Assembly: GCF_034351645.1 (NCBI RefSeq)
Contig: NZ_CP133782.1
Span: 439,001-503,000, forward strand
Direction of reading: 5' to 3'
DNA: 64,000 nt
Source of the DNA: Pseudomonas sp. DC1.2
GTDB lineage: Bacteria > Pseudomonadota > Gammaproteobacteria > Pseudomonadales > Pseudomonadaceae
The notes under the pieces are model-generated. The model saw nothing but the letters and a program-made list of their open reading frames with translations, was not told where the DNA came from and did no database searches. Below, piece by piece: positions 45,684-57,646 of the stretch (position 1 is its first letter; each line of letters opens with the position of its first letter). A program made the position numbers and the translations under genes.

Positions 45684-47590
45684 ACCAAGTGCTGACGAAC
45701 GCTGGCCGTATCGAGCTGCTCAGTCCGCGGTTGGCGAACCAGATTGCGGCGGGGGAAGTGGTCGAGCGTCCGGCTTCGGTGATCAAGGAACTCTTGGAAA
45801 ACAGCCTCGACTCTGGCGCCAGGCGCATTGATGTCGATGTGGAGCAGGGCGGTGTCAAGCTGCTGCGGGTGCGCGACGATGGCAGCGGTATTTCTGCCGA
45901 TGACCTGCCGCTGGCGCTGGCGCGGCACGCTACCAGCAAGATTCGTAACCTCGAAGACCTCGAGCAGGTGATGAGCCTGGGGTTTCGCGGTGAAGCTCTG
46001 GCTTCGATCAGCTCCGTGGCGCGATTGACCCTGACGTCTCGCACCAAGGACGCCGATCAGGCCTGGCAAGTCGAGACCGAAGGCCGGGACATGGCGCCGC
46101 GGGTACAACCAGCGGCTCACCCGGTGGGCACCTCGGTGGAAGTGCGCGACCTGTTCTTCAACACCCCAGCGCGGCGCAAGTTTCTTAAGACTGAAAAAAC
46201 CGAATTCGATCACCTGCAGGAAGTGATCAAGCGCTTGGCGCTGGCCCGGTTCGATGTGGCATTTCACTTGCGTCACAACGGCAAAACCATCCTCAGTCTG
46301 CACGAAGCCCATGACGACGCGGCCCGTGCCCGGCGCGTGGCGGCGATCTGCGGTTCGGGTTTCCTGGAGCAGGCACTGCCCATCGAAATCGAGCGCAATG
46401 GTCTGCACTTGTGGGGTTGGGTCGGCTTGCCGACCTTTAACCGCAGCCAGGCGGACTTGCAGTATTTCTTTGTGAACGGCCGTGCAGTACGCGACAAACT
46501 GGTGGCCCACGCCGTGCGTCAGGCTTACCGCGACGTGCTGTTCAACGGTAGGCATCCGACGTTCGTGCTGTTTTTCGAAGTTGATCCAGCGGGGGTTGAC
46601 GTCAACGTACACCCGACCAAACACGAAGTGCGTTTTCGTGATGGGCGCATGGTCCACGACTTCCTCTACGGCACTCTGCACCGTGCCTTGGGCGATGTGC
46701 GACCGGATGATCATCTGGCAGCGCCGGTGGCGACGGCTATTGTTCGGCCTACTGGCATTGATGCTGGAGAATTCGGTCCGCAGGGTGAAATGCGCCTGGC
46801 GGCCAATGCGTTGCTGGAGCAGCCGCAAGGGCAGCCGACGTTCAATACGGCGGCGGGGTCAGGCGCTGGCGCCGGTTTTCAGTATCAGTACACGGCACGG
46901 CCTCAGTCCGGCGTGCCGGTTGCTGAAGCCCAGGCCGCCTATCGCGAGTTTTTCGCACCGTTGCCTGAAGCCAATGCGGTAGCCCTGCCCGACGGGCAGG
47001 ACGACATTCCACCATTGGGATACGCGCTGGCCCAACTTAAAGGCATCTACATTCTTTCGGAAAACGCCCAAGGCCTGGTGCTCGTTGACATGCACGCCGC
47101 TCACGAGCGGATCATGTACGAGCGCTTGAAGATTGCGATGGCCAGCGAAGGCCTGAGCGGTCAGCCGCTGCTGGTGCCGGAGTCCCTGGCTGTCAGCCAG
47201 CGCGAGGCCGATTGCGCGGAAGAACATATCGCGTGGTTCCAGCGTCTCGGCTTTGAATTACAGCGCCTTGGCCCCGAAACCCTGGCCATCCGGCAGATCC
47301 CGGCACTGCTCAAACAGGCTGAAGCCAACCGCTTGGTCAGTGACGTTTTGGCGGACCTGATGGAGTACGGCACCAGCGACCGTATTCAGGCGCACCTCAA
47401 TGAACTGCTCGGCACCATGGCCTGTCACGGTGCGATCCGCGCTAATCGGCGTTTGGCTTTGCCAGAAATGAACGGCCTGCTGCGGGACATGGAAAACACC
47501 GAGCGCAGCGGTCAATGCAACCATGGCCGACCGACCTGGACCCAACTGGGGCTGGACGATCTGGACAAACTATTCTTGCGCGGTCGTTGA
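45680..47590 (+). CDS. mutL: DNA mismatch repair protein MutL
   Basis: 636 residues. N-terminal GHKL ATPase ([36 protein letters not shown]), a Gln/Ala-rich linker at about 350-440, and a C-terminal dimerisation domain that retains [12 protein letters not shown] at Asp470, the DQHA(X)2E(X)4E endonuclease motif. This form nicks DNA itself, as in P. aeruginosa and unlike E. coli MutL. Coupled with amiB upstream and miaA downstream by short overlaps. Confidence 0.98.
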   Translation: MNQVLTNAGRIELLSPRLANQIAAGEVVERPASVIKELLENSLDSGARRIDVDVEQGGVKLLRVRDDGSGISADDLPLALARHATSKIRNLEDLEQVMSLGFRGEALASISSVARLTLTSRTKDADQAWQVETEGRDMAPRVQPAAHPVGTSVEVRDLFFNTPARRKFLKTEKTEFDHLQEVIKRLALARFDVAFHLRHNGKTILSLHEAHDDAARARRVAAICGSGFLEQALPIEIERNGLHLWGWVGLPTFNRSQADLQYFFVNGRAVRDKLVAHAVRQAYRDVLFNGRHPTFVLFFEVDPAGVDVNVHPTKHEVRFRDGRMVHDFLYGTLHRALGDVRPDDHLAAPVATAIVRPTGIDAGEFGPQGEMRLAANALLEQPQGQPTFNTAAGSGAGAGFQYQYTARPQSGVPVAEAQAAYREFFAPLPEANAVALPDGQDDIPPLGYALAQLKGIYILSENAQGLVLVDMHAAHERIMYERLKIAMASEGLSGQPLLVPESLAVSQREADCAEEHIAWFQRLGFELQRLGPETLAIRQIPALLKQAEANRLVSDVLADLMEYGTSDRIQAHLNELLGTMACHGAIRANRRLALPEMNGLLRDMENTERSGQCNHGRPTWTQLGLDDLDKLFLRGR

Positions 47591-48561
47591 TGAGTCAGCT
47601 CCCTCCAGCGATTTTCCTGATGGGCCCGACCGCTGCGGGCAAGACTGATCTGGCCATCGAACTCACTAAAGTGCTGCCCTGCGAGTTGATTAGTGTCGAT
47701 TCGGCATTGGTTTACCGTGGCATGGACATCGGCACCGCCAAGCCTTCCAAAGATATCCTTGCCGAATTTCCGCACCGTTTGATCGATATTCTTGATCCGG
47801 CCGAGAGCTATTCCGCCGCGGATTTCCGTCGTGATGCCCTTCAGGCCATGGCCGAGATCACCGCGCGGGGCAAAATCCCATTGCTTGTAGGCGGCACAAT
47901 GCTCTACTACAAGGCTTTGGTCGAAGGTCTGGCGCAAATGCCGGCGGCTGACCCGCAGGTTCGTGCGCAAATCGAAGAAGAGGCCGCACGCCTTGGTTGG
48001 CAAGCGCTGCACGACCAATTGGCGCTGATTGACCCGGTTTCCGCGGCGCGAATTCACCCGAACGACCCGCAGCGTCTGAGTCGAGCGCTGGAAGTTTATC
48101 GCCTGAGCGGTCAGAGCATGACCGAGCTGCGCGAAAGACAATCTGCGCAAACTACTGAAGCAGCAGCTTCGGGACTGCAACAATTGCCCTATACTGTCGC
48201 GAACTTGGCTATCGCTCCGGCAAATCGCCAGGTGCTGCACACCCGTATTAAACAAAGATTCACAAATATGTTGGAACAGGGGTTCATCGACGAGGTCGTA
48301 GCCCTGCGTACAAGAAGTGACCTGCATTCGGGGTTGCCGTCTATACGCGCTGTAGGGTACCGACAAGTCTGGGACTACCTGGATGGCAAGCTGTCGCAAG
48401 CCGAGATGCAGGAGCGGGGAATCATCGCCACGCGCCAATTGGCAAAGCGCCAGTTCACCTGGCTACGCAGTTGGGCTGATTTACATTGGTTGGACAGCCT
48501 CGATTGCGACAATCTGCCGCGCGCCTTGAAATACCTTGGGACGATCTCCATATTGAGCTGA
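47590..48561 (+). CDS. miaA: tRNA dimethylallyltransferase MiaA
   Basis: Adds the isopentenyl group to A37 of UNN-decoding tRNAs. 323 residues from ATG 47590, which shares its A with the mutL stop. P-loop [14 protein letters not shown] near the N-terminus, [17 protein letters not shown] and [14 protein letters not shown] are family motifs. Confidence 0.98.
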   Translation: MSQLPPAIFLMGPTAAGKTDLAIELTKVLPCELISVDSALVYRGMDIGTAKPSKDILAEFPHRLIDILDPAESYSAADFRRDALQAMAEITARGKIPLLVGGTMLYYKALVEGLAQMPAADPQVRAQIEEEAARLGWQALHDQLALIDPVSAARIHPNDPQRLSRALEVYRLSGQSMTELRERQSAQTTEAAASGLQQLPYTVANLAIAPANRQVLHTRIKQRFTNMLEQGFIDEVVALRTRSDLHSGLPSIRAVGYRQVWDYLDGKLSQAEMQERGIIATRQLAKRQFTWLRSWADLHWLDSLDCDNLPRALKYLGTISILS

Positions 48562-48655
48562 GTCCTTGCAATTGCCGTCTATCCTTGGGGGTGCGACGGC
48601 CACAAGCCATCTGTTTACCTATTTTTTATATTGAATCCTTAAAGGAGTGCGGCAC

Positions 48656-48916
48656 ATGTCAAAAGGGCATTCGCTACAAGACCCTTACTTGAATACTTTA
48701 CGTAAAGAGAAAGTTGGGGTTTCCATCTATCTGGTCAACGGTATCAAACTGCAAGGCACGATCGAGTCTTTCGACCAGTTCGTTATCTTGTTGAAAAACA
48801 CCGTAAGCCAGATGGTTTACAAACACGCTATCTCTACAGTAGTGCCGGTTCGTCCAATTCGTCTGCCTAGCGCAACCGAATCCGAAGCAGGTGATGCTGA
48901 GCCAGGTAACGCCTGA
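48656..48916 (+). CDS. hfq: RNA chaperone Hfq
   Basis: 86 residues from ATG 48656 with AAAGGAG about 9 bases upstream. Sm1 motif [20 protein letters not shown] and Sm2 motif [10 protein letters not shown] are intact; the C-terminal tail is short and acidic, as in Pseudomonas. Hexameric ring that pairs small RNAs with mRNAs and works with Crc in carbon catabolite control. The 94-base gap after miaA may hold a separate promoter. Confidence 0.99.
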   Translation: MSKGHSLQDPYLNTLRKEKVGVSIYLVNGIKLQGTIESFDQFVILLKNTVSQMVYKHAISTVVPVRPIRLPSATESEAGDAEPGNA

Positions 48917-48928
48917 TAGGAGTCTCCT

Positions 48929-50230
48929 TTGTTCTTTGAGCGCCACAGTGGTGGTGATCGAGCAGTTCTCGTTCACTTGGATGGTCAGGACCCTGAGGCG
49001 CGCGAAGATCCGCAGGAGTTTCAGGAATTGGCAATTTCGGCTGGTGCCGAGACCGTCGCGTTTGTCAACGTGCCGCGTCATCGGCCAACCGCCAAATACC
49101 TGATTGGCAGCGGCAAGGTCGAAGAATTACGCGACCTGGTCAAAGCCGAACAGGTAGATCTGGTGATTTTTAATCACATCCTCACGCCCAGTCAGGAACG
49201 TAACCTCGAACGTGTTTTCGAGTGTCGCGTAATCGACCGCACGGGCCTGATTCTCGATATTTTTGCCCAGCGTGCCCGCACCCATGAAGGCAAGCTTCAG
49301 GTCGAACTGGCCCAGCTTGAGCACATGAGTACGCGGCTGGTTCGCGGCTGGACTCACCTTGAGCGGCAGAAGGGCGGTATCGGTCTGCGCGGCCCGGGTG
49401 AAACCCAATTGGAAACCGACCGGCGTCTGCTGCGGGTTCGCCTGCGACAGATCAAGGGGCGCTTGGAAAAGGTCCGTAGCCAGCGCGAGCAATCTCGACG
49501 CGGACGCAAGCGGGCTGATATTCCGACAGTGTCACTGGTGGGCTATACCAACGCCGGCAAATCGACATTGTTTAATGCGGTGACCGACTCCGATGTGTTC
49601 GCCGCTGACCAACTGTTCGCGACCCTTGACCCCACGTTGCGCCGACTCGAACTCGACGACCTGGGGCCTATCGTCCTGGCCGATACGGTAGGCTTCATTC
49701 GTCACCTGCCGCACAAGCTGGTCGAGGCATTTCGGGCTACGCTCGAAGAGTCGAGCAACTCCGACCTGCTGTTGCATGTGATTGATGCGCATGAGCCCGA
49801 GCGCATGGCCCAGATAGAACAGGTCATGGTGGTGCTCGGGGAGATTGGTGCGCAGGACTTGCCGATCCTTGAGGTATACAACAAACTCGATTTGCTCGAA
49901 GGTGTCGAGCCGCAGATTCAACGCGATGCCGATGGCAAACCGCTGCGGGTCTGGTTGTCGGCCAAGGAAGGTACTGGGCTTGACCTGCTCAAGCAGGCCG
50001 TGGCCGAGTTGCTCGGTGATGATTTGTTTGTAGGCACCTTGCGCTTACCGCAACGTTTTGCTCGACTGCGTGCGCAGTTTTTCGAACTCGGTGCGGTGCA
50101 GAAAGAAGAACACGACGAAGAAGGTATCTGTCTGCTGGCCGTTCGCTTACCACGGATCGAGTTGAATCGACTCTTGAGCCGCGAAGGTCTGCAATCAACG
50201 GACTTCATCGAGCAACACACTTTGCAATAA
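48929..50230 (+). CDS. hflX: Ribosome-associated GTPase HflX
   Basis: 433 residues, TTG start with TAGGAG 48917-48922 ahead. N-terminal HflX domain (RPTAKYLIGSGKVEELRDLV), a glycine-rich GIGLRGPGETQLETDRR segment, and a GTPase domain with P-loop GYTNAGKSTLFN at about residue 205. Splits stalled ribosomes under heat stress. Twelve bases after hfq. Confidence 0.97.
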   Translation: MFFERHSGGDRAVLVHLDGQDPEAREDPQEFQELAISAGAETVAFVNVPRHRPTAKYLIGSGKVEELRDLVKAEQVDLVIFNHILTPSQERNLERVFECRVIDRTGLILDIFAQRARTHEGKLQVELAQLEHMSTRLVRGWTHLERQKGGIGLRGPGETQLETDRRLLRVRLRQIKGRLEKVRSQREQSRRGRKRADIPTVSLVGYTNAGKSTLFNAVTDSDVFAADQLFATLDPTLRRLELDDLGPIVLADTVGFIRHLPHKLVEAFRATLEESSNSDLLLHVIDAHEPERMAQIEQVMVVLGEIGAQDLPILEVYNKLDLLEGVEPQIQRDADGKPLRVWLSAKEGTGLDLLKQAVAELLGDDLFVGTLRLPQRFARLRAQFFELGAVQKEEHDEEGICLLAVRLPRIELNRLLSREGLQSTDFIEQHTLQ

Positions 50231-50326
50231 AAGCCTGAGAAAGCGGTTGTGCCGTGGTGACAGGCATTCTGTAGCATTGGTCGGCGCGCCGTGGGTGCGT
50301 CTTTGCTTTATCAGATGGAGAGCGCT

Positions 50327-51505
50327 ATGGCTTGGAATGAGCCGGGTGGCAACTCGAATAATCAGGATCCTTGGGGTGGCAAACGCCGCAATAACGGCGA
50401 CCGCAAGGGACCACCGGATCTCGACGAGGCCTTCCGAAAGCTGCAGGAAAGCCTGAACGGGTTGTTCGGTGGTGGTAAAAAACGCGGCGACGATGGCGGC
50501 GGTTCGGGCAAGAGTGGCGGCTTCGGCGGCCTGCTCGGTATCGGCCTGGTCGTGTTGGCGGCCATCTGGCTGTACAGCGCGGTGTACGTTGTCGACGAGC
50601 AGGAGCAAGCCGTGGTGCTGCGCTTTGGCAAGTACTACGAAACCGTTGGCCCGGGCCTGAATATCTACTTCCCGCCAATCGATAAAAAGTACATGGAAAA
50701 CGTGACGCGTGAGCGTGCGTACACCAAGCAAGGCCAGATGCTGACTGAAGACGAGAACATCGTCGAAGTGCCGCTGACCGTGCAGTACAAAATCACCAAC
50801 CTGCAAGACTTCGTGCTGAACGTTGATCAGCCTGAAATCAGTCTGCAGCAAGCTACCGACAGTGCCTTGCGCCACGTGGTGGGCTCCACCGCCATGGACC
50901 AGGTGCTGACCGAAGGTCGTGAGTTGATGGCCAGCGAGATCAAGGAGCGTCTACAACGTTTCCTCGATACCTATCGCACCGGTATCACCGTTACTCAGGT
51001 CAACGTTCAGAACGCAGCGGCACCGCGTGAAGTTCAGGAAGCGTTCGATGACGTGATTCGTGCCCGTGAAGACGAGCAGCGTTCGCGTAACCAGGCTGAA
51101 ACCTACGCCAACGGCGTTGTGCCGGAAGCCCGTGGTCAAGCCCAGCGTATCATCGAGGATGCCAACGGTTACCGCGATGAGACGGTCTCCCGTGCCAAGG
51201 GTGAGGGTGATCGCTTTACCAAACTGGTCGCCGAGTACCGCAAGGCTCCAGAGGTGACGCGTGAGCGGCTGTACCTGGACACCATGCAGGAAGTCTTCAC
51301 CAACACCAGCAAGGTGCTTGTGACCGGCAACAAGAATGGCCAGAGTAATCTGCTGTACTTGCCGTTGGACAAGATGATCGACAGTGGCCGCACCACCAGT
51401 GCTGGCAATCCGGCGTCTGGCGCGGCAGCCAGCAGCAATGAAGCGAATGCGCGTGCAGCCGCTGATCTGCAGCAACAGCAAGCACGTACCAGGGAGAGTC
51501 GCTGA
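50327..51505 (+). CDS. hflK: FtsH protease modulator HflK
   Basis: 392 residues from ATG 50327 (GGAGAG ahead). A Gly/Asn-rich cytosolic N-terminus of about 60 residues, one membrane segment (about 65-87, LLGIGLVVLAAIWLYSAVYV), then a periplasmic SPFH/band-7 domain and a C-terminal Ala/Gln-rich tail. Forms a large cage with HflC around FtsH and limits its proteolysis. Shares one base with hflC. Confidence 0.97.
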   Translation: MAWNEPGGNSNNQDPWGGKRRNNGDRKGPPDLDEAFRKLQESLNGLFGGGKKRGDDGGGSGKSGGFGGLLGIGLVVLAAIWLYSAVYVVDEQEQAVVLRFGKYYETVGPGLNIYFPPIDKKYMENVTRERAYTKQGQMLTEDENIVEVPLTVQYKITNLQDFVLNVDQPEISLQQATDSALRHVVGSTAMDQVLTEGRELMASEIKERLQRFLDTYRTGITVTQVNVQNAAAPREVQEAFDDVIRAREDEQRSRNQAETYANGVVPEARGQAQRIIEDANGYRDETVSRAKGEGDRFTKLVAEYRKAPEVTRERLYLDTMQEVFTNTSKVLVTGNKNGQSNLLYLPLDKMIDSGRTTSAGNPASGAAASSNEANARAAADLQQQQARTRESR

Positions 51506-52374
51506 TGAGCAATAAATCGCTGATCGCCCTTATTGTCGGCGTCGTCGTGGCGATCGCTGCCTGGAACTGCTTCTACATCGTGGCTCAGACCGAGCGAGCG
51601 GTGTTGCTGCAGTTTGGTCGCGTGGTTCAGGCTGACGTTCAGCCGGGTCTGCATGTGAAAGTGCCTTACGTTAACCAGGTGCGCAAATTCGACGGTCGTC
51701 TGATGACGCTGGATGCACCGACACAGCGCTTCCTGACGCTTGAAAAGAAAGCGGTCATGGTTGATGCCTTCGCCAAGTGGCGCGTCAAGGATGCCGAGCG
51801 CTTCTACACGGCGACTTCTGGCCTCAAGCAGATTGCTGACGAACGCCTTGCGCGTCGTCTGGAATCGGGCCTGCGCGACCAGTTTGGTAAGCGCACCCTG
51901 CATGAAGTGGTCTCCGGTGAGCGTGACGCGTTGATGGCGGACATCACCGCTTCGCTGAGCGCGATGGCTGAGAAAGAGCTGGGCATCGAGGTTGTCGATG
52001 TTCGGGTCAAGGCCATCGACTTGCCGAAAGAAGTTAACCGCAGCGTGTTCGAGCGTATGAGTACCGAGCGTGAGCGTGAGGCTCGTGACCACCGCGCCAA
52101 GGGTAACGAACTGGCTGAAGGCATTCGTGCCGACGCCGATCGCCAGCGTCGCGTGTTACTGGCCGAAGCCTATCGTGAATCGGAAGAGGTTCGCGGTGAT
52201 GGTGATGCCCAGGCCTCTGCGATCTACTCCAAGGCCTATGGTCAGGATCAGGAGTTCTACGCGTTCTACCGTAGCCTGCGCGCCTACCGTGAAAGCTTCG
52301 CGAACAAAACCGACGTCATGGTCCTGGACCCAAGCAGCGATTTCTTCCGTTACCTGGAAAAATCCAAGCCTTGA
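51505..52374 (+). CDS. hflC: FtsH protease modulator HflC
   Basis: 289 residues. N-terminal membrane segment (LIALIVGVVVAIAAWNCFYI), then an SPFH domain (TERAVLLQFGRVVQADVQPG) and a helical part (ERMSTERERE). Partner of HflK. Two hairpins follow. Confidence 0.97.
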   Translation: MSNKSLIALIVGVVVAIAAWNCFYIVAQTERAVLLQFGRVVQADVQPGLHVKVPYVNQVRKFDGRLMTLDAPTQRFLTLEKKAVMVDAFAKWRVKDAERFYTATSGLKQIADERLARRLESGLRDQFGKRTLHEVVSGERDALMADITASLSAMAEKELGIEVVDVRVKAIDLPKEVNRSVFERMSTEREREARDHRAKGNELAEGIRADADRQRRVLLAEAYRESEEVRGDGDAQASAIYSKAYGQDQEFYAFYRSLRAYRESFANKTDVMVLDPSSDFFRYLEKSKP

Positions 52375-52390
52375 TGCAACGTTGACCTGA

Positions 52391-52430
52391 ATCATCCCCG
52401 CTTGGCGGCTAAAAACCGCGGCGGGGTGAT
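52391..52430 (+). terminator. Hairpin after hflC
   Basis: ATCATCCCCGC and GCGGGGTGAT flank an inner stem (GGCGG/CCGC); CCTTTAGG follows, with no long T tract. Confidence 0.55.
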
Positions 52431-52460
52431 CCTTTAGGAAAACGTGTGTATGATGCGGCA

Positions 52461-52484
52461 GCCGGGAAATTCCCGGCTTTTTTG
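52461..52484 (+). terminator. Rho-independent terminator before hisZ
   Basis: GCCGGGAAATTCCCGGC followed by TTTTTT: seven-base stem with a T tract, a textbook terminator closing the hfq-hflC transcript. Confidence 0.85.
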
Positions 52485-52690
52485 CGTCTGCACGTTTGAT
52501 TGCTGCTTTGTTGCAAGACATCGTGTTGAATGGCTCGACAGATTTTTCGAGGAAAGTGCTTGGCGAAGCCGATTTAAGGCTTTTCGCCCCTTCGTTCATG
52601 CGCGTGGTTTATGCGCATGAACCATGCATTTTCTGCTTCACTCAAGGCTCGCCCAAAGGCTGGCCGCCCGGATCATAGGGGAATGGCGTA

Positions 52691-53878
52691 ATGGCAACGG
52701 TAGACCGCTGGCTGCTGCCAGATGGCATCGAAGAAGTACTGCCACCGGAGGCAGCGCGCATTGAAGTCGCGCGTCGCCAGGTGTTGGACCTGTTCCAGAG
52801 CTGGGGTTACGAGTTTGTCGTGACTCCCCATATCGAGTACCTGGAATCTCTGCTGACCGGCGCAGGCCAGGACCTGGATCTGCGTACCTTCAAGGTCATC
52901 GACCCGCAATCGGGCCGGCAGATGGGTTTTCGTGCTGACATCACGCCGCAAGTGGCGCGCATCGATGCGCATACTCTGCGTCGCGAAGGCCCGAGCCGTT
53001 TGTGCTACGCCGGCAGCGTGCTGCATGCTCAGCCACGCGCCTTGTCGTCCTCGCGCAGCCCGATCCAGTTGGGCGCCGAGTTGTACGGCGATGCCAGCCC
53101 GAGTAGCGACGTTGAAGTCATCAGCCTGATGCTGGCCATGTTGCAACTGGCTGATGTTCCGGACGTCCACATGGACCTCGGCCATGTCGGGATCTATCGT
53201 GGCCTGGCGCGCGCCGCCGGTTTGTCTGGCGAAGTCGAACAGCAGTTGTTCGATGCGTTGCAACGCAAAGCCATCGACGAGGTCATTAGCTTGACCGAAG
53301 GGCTGCCAGCCGATTTGTCGAGCATGCTGCGGGCGCTTGTTGATCTGTGTGGCGGTCCTGAAGTATTGAGCGCCGCACGCGTGCGTCTGGCCAATGCGCC
53401 GGCGCCGGTATTGGCTGCATTGGAAGACTTGTTGGCGATTGCTGATCGTCTGTCGACGCGTTTCCCGCAGTTGCCTCTGTATTTCGACCTGGGCGAGTTG
53501 CGCGGTTACCACTACCACACCGGTGTGGTGTTCGCGGTGTTTGTGCCAGGTGTGGGGCAGTCCATTGCCCAGGGCGGTCGTTACGACGACATTGGCGCCG
53601 ACTTCGGTCGAGCCCGTCCGGCAACAGGCTTCTCTACCGATTTAAAAACCCTGGTGACCCTGGGGCGTGCTGAAATCGAGCTACCGTCTGGCGGTATCTG
53701 GATGCCTGACAGTACGGATACGGCACTCTGGCAGCAGGTTTGTCAGTTGCGCAGTGAGGGTCAGCGTGTCGTTCAGGCATTGCCTGGGCAACCTTTGGCC
53801 GCCGCCCGTGAAGCGGACTGCGACCGGCAATTGATTCAGCAGAACGGGCTGTGGCAAGTATTGCCGCTGGCTTCTTGA
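52691..53878 (+). CDS. hisZ: ATP phosphoribosyltransferase regulatory subunit HisZ
   Basis: 395 residues resembling a histidyl-tRNA synthetase catalytic core ([51 protein letters not shown]) but without tRNA-binding parts. It pairs with the short HisG to give an allosterically regulated first enzyme of histidine synthesis. ATG 52691 follows AGGGGAATGG. Followed by purA 54 bases on; hisZ-purA is the conserved pair. Confidence 0.96.
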   Translation: MATVDRWLLPDGIEEVLPPEAARIEVARRQVLDLFQSWGYEFVVTPHIEYLESLLTGAGQDLDLRTFKVIDPQSGRQMGFRADITPQVARIDAHTLRREGPSRLCYAGSVLHAQPRALSSSRSPIQLGAELYGDASPSSDVEVISLMLAMLQLADVPDVHMDLGHVGIYRGLARAAGLSGEVEQQLFDALQRKAIDEVISLTEGLPADLSSMLRALVDLCGGPEVLSAARVRLANAPAPVLAALEDLLAIADRLSTRFPQLPLYFDLGELRGYHYHTGVVFAVFVPGVGQSIAQGGRYDDIGADFGRARPATGFSTDLKTLVTLGRAEIELPSGGIWMPDSTDTALWQQVCQLRSEGQRVVQALPGQPLAAAREADCDRQLIQQNGLWQVLPLAS

Positions 53879-55225
<1,347 letters not shown>

Positions 55226-55245
55226 TAAGTTGTTGATGTAAAACA

Positions 55246-55273
55246 CAAAGGCCCCTTAATTGGGGCCTTTGTC
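55246..55273 (+). terminator. Rho-independent terminator after purA
   Basis: AAAGGCCCC and GGGGCCTTT around TTAATT; nine-base stem, 20 bases after the purA stop. Confidence 0.9.
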
Positions 55274-55374
55274 GTTTAGGCTTGTTGAGCGGCACGACCC
55301 TTGCTGCGATCTTGTTAAAAGCGTCGCTTCCAGTGTGCCATCAATTTAATGGCGCCAAAGCAGAGGGATTTCAT

Positions 55375-57309
55375 GTGTCGGCCGTTCTCTCACTGTTACA
55401 AAGCCGTTTGTTGCGGCCAGTGTTCGTTACCCTTGGTATCGCCCTTTTGGTGCAGGTGCTGGTAGCTGTTGCTCTGACTCGGAGCACGGTGACTGCACTA
55501 GAGGCCGATCTCGGCGCGAGACTAGGCGCCGATAGCCAAAAACTTTCAGCAGAGTTGGAGCAGGCGGGGCGTGAAGTCACGTCGAGCCTGGACAGCCTCT
55601 CCAGCAATACTCGTCAGCGTCTTACTGCGGGATTGTCTTCGCGTCTGAAGGATGAGCAGGCGCAACTGCGTGGGACGTTGGAAAAGGATCTGCAGGAATC
55701 GGCCAATGACATGGCGCAGTTACTGGCCTCGGTCGCTCCTCGAGCGATGTGGGACAGTGACGTCCCGACCCTGTCCGAATTTGCCCGCCGGGCTCAGCGC
55801 AATCCCAATGTGCTGTTCGTGGTGTATGACGATGCGACGGGTCAGCACTTGACGCGCTACCTCAATCGGGAAAATCCGATCAATAAGGCACTCCTAGAGA
55901 AGGGCCAGGGTGAGCGTGCGCTGGACAAGGTGTTGGATGCAGCGAAGCACGATCCGTCAGTTTATTACCTCGAAGCCTCGATCAACCCCAATGGCGTGGA
56001 AATCGGCAAGGTCTTGATGGGTGTTTCTACCGCCTCGGTGGAAACTGATCTTGCAGCGCTGGATAAGCGTTTTTCGGCGTTGATTGCCAGCAGTGATCAA
56101 CTGGTTGGCGACAGTCTCAAAGGTGCGGCGGCGGACAGTGCCGCGGCGATGCGTGCGCGGTTGCAGTCGGCGCAGTCCACGGCGTCTGAAATGAAGGCCA
56201 ATACGACCAGTACCGTGCAGGAGGCGGCTGGCACGTTGCGCTGGCGCATCGGCATGGGGTTGGCGGTGGTAGGTTTTGGCGTGTTGCTGTTGCTGGCGGT
56301 AGTGTTAGGGCGGCGCGTGGTCAACCGTCTGAAAATGCTGATTGCTGCGATGGATGACTTGGCAGCAGGCGAGGGTGATCTGACTAAGCGGGTGCAGATC
56401 AGTAGCAAGGACGAGATTGGCGACATGGCCTCGGCGGTCAACCGCTTTGTGGATAAGTTGCAGCCGATCGTGCGTGAAGCGGGCGATGTGGCGCAGCGTA
56501 CCGGCGTGGAAATCGGCGCGATGACCTTGCGCAATGCGGGGGCGGATGCGGCGGCGGGTATGCAGCGCGATGAAGTCGCCGAGAGCTTGCGCGCGTTGTC
56601 GCAGATGGCGGACGAGGCTCAGTCTGAAAGTCATGCCATGCAGGCCGCTTTGCAACAGGTCGTGGATATTCGCCAGGCCACGGACGAGAACACTCGCACC
56701 TCGGCGAAGGTTGGCAGTCTGATCGAAGCATTGGCTGGTCAGGTCGATACCGGGGCGAAAGTTATCGAGCGTCTGGCGCAGCAAAGTGAGCAAATTGAAG
56801 TGGTGCTGACGGTGATTCATGGCATCGCCGAGCAAACCAATCTGTTGGCGTTGAACGCGGCAATCGAAGCGGCGCGGGCCGGTGAGACGGGGCGCGGGTT
56901 TGCGGTGGTGGCCGATGAAGTGCGGGCACTGGCGAGCAAGACGCAAAGCTCTACCGGTGATATCCAGGCGCATATCGTGGCGTTGCAACAAGGTGCGCGT
57001 GAAGCGGTGGCGGCGATTGGTCTGGCGGGGCGTCAGGCCAACGAAGGTCTATTGGTGTTGCGCGACAGTGCGCGTTTACAGCAATCGGTGCAGGCATCGG
57101 TAGAGCAGGTGCATGCGGCGATTGGTTTGGCGACGCAGGCGGCGGCGCATCAGGCGCAAGGCGCGCAAGCGGTACGTGGGCGGGTTGAAACCATTCATGC
57201 ACAGGCTGAGAAGGCAGCTCAGGCAGTGGTTGAAACCACTGCCAGCGGCAAAGTGCTGGACGGATTGGCGGCGCAGTTGAAAGCAAGCCTGGGGCAGTTC
57301 AGGGCGTAA
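55375..57309 (+). CDS. Methyl-accepting chemotaxis protein
   Basis: 644 residues from GTG 55375 (GAGGG at 55363-55367). Membrane segment 1 at about 14-34, a periplasmic ligand domain of about 250 residues rich in coiled helix, membrane segment 2 at about 289-311, a HAMP domain, and a cytoplasmic signalling helix hairpin with the conserved tip [19 protein letters not shown] near residues 485-503. No C-terminal CheR-binding pentapeptide. Ligand unknown. TAAA and GCCATCAA upstream (55316-55344) hint at a sigma-28 promoter but the spacing is off by two. Confidence 0.92.
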   Translation: MSAVLSLLQSRLLRPVFVTLGIALLVQVLVAVALTRSTVTALEADLGARLGADSQKLSAELEQAGREVTSSLDSLSSNTRQRLTAGLSSRLKDEQAQLRGTLEKDLQESANDMAQLLASVAPRAMWDSDVPTLSEFARRAQRNPNVLFVVYDDATGQHLTRYLNRENPINKALLEKGQGERALDKVLDAAKHDPSVYYLEASINPNGVEIGKVLMGVSTASVETDLAALDKRFSALIASSDQLVGDSLKGAAADSAAAMRARLQSAQSTASEMKANTTSTVQEAAGTLRWRIGMGLAVVGFGVLLLLAVVLGRRVVNRLKMLIAAMDDLAAGEGDLTKRVQISSKDEIGDMASAVNRFVDKLQPIVREAGDVAQRTGVEIGAMTLRNAGADAAAGMQRDEVAESLRALSQMADEAQSESHAMQAALQQVVDIRQATDENTRTSAKVGSLIEALAGQVDTGAKVIERLAQQSEQIEVVLTVIHGIAEQTNLLALNAAIEAARAGETGRGFAVVADEVRALASKTQSSTGDIQAHIVALQQGAREAVAAIGLAGRQANEGLLVLRDSARLQQSVQASVEQVHAAIGLATQAAAHQAQGAQAVRGRVETIHAQAEKAAQAVVETTASGKVLDGLAAQLKASLGQFRA

Positions 57310-57646
57310 GATCTTCTGTGTTTGGGCTGGCCGCTCGCGGGGGCGATGTCGGCAGCTCAGACACATTCGGGCGTCAATACAGCGCGCGCGGGGGAAAAAT
57401 TTAACGTCATGTCAGGGTTTTTTTGGGGGGGCTGCAGGCGCCGGTTGGCTTGGGTGGGCTCGGTCGCACCTTGACGTCATGAGGTTGCTGGTTTCTCGAA
57501 CATAAAAACGGGCTACCGTCTACTGTCACTTTTCGCAGCTATTCACCCCATGCCTGAAGGTTCCTAATGCAACATCCCATGCAGTCGCTCAATTAAACCC
57601 TGATGAGCATATGTGGATACCTTCATATTCACGGAAGGGTTTGCTT
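57310..57646. other. Gene-free region between chemoreceptor and delta-60 repeat gene
   Basis: 337 bases. Nothing conserved recognised; ACGTCATG occurs twice (near 57403 and 57474) and a G/T homopolymer patch lies near 57417-57430. It must hold the promoter of the next gene. Confidence 0.4.

Larger units (their letters stand above)
52375..52690. other. hflC-hisZ intergenic region; no DUF2065 gene seen
   Basis: 316 bases. In E. coli and, from memory, most Pseudomonas, a 60-65 residue DUF2065 (YjeT) membrane protein lies here. None of the frames gives the expected hydrophobic protein. Two hairpins occupy 52391-52430 and 52461-52484; the rest (52485-52690) has no recognisable gene. Confidence 0.6.

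Noticed and set aside
52496..52678. 60-codon ORF in the hflC-hisZ gap as a DUF2065 candidate
   Set aside because: Lacks the two hydrophobic segments and conserved residues of DUF2065.
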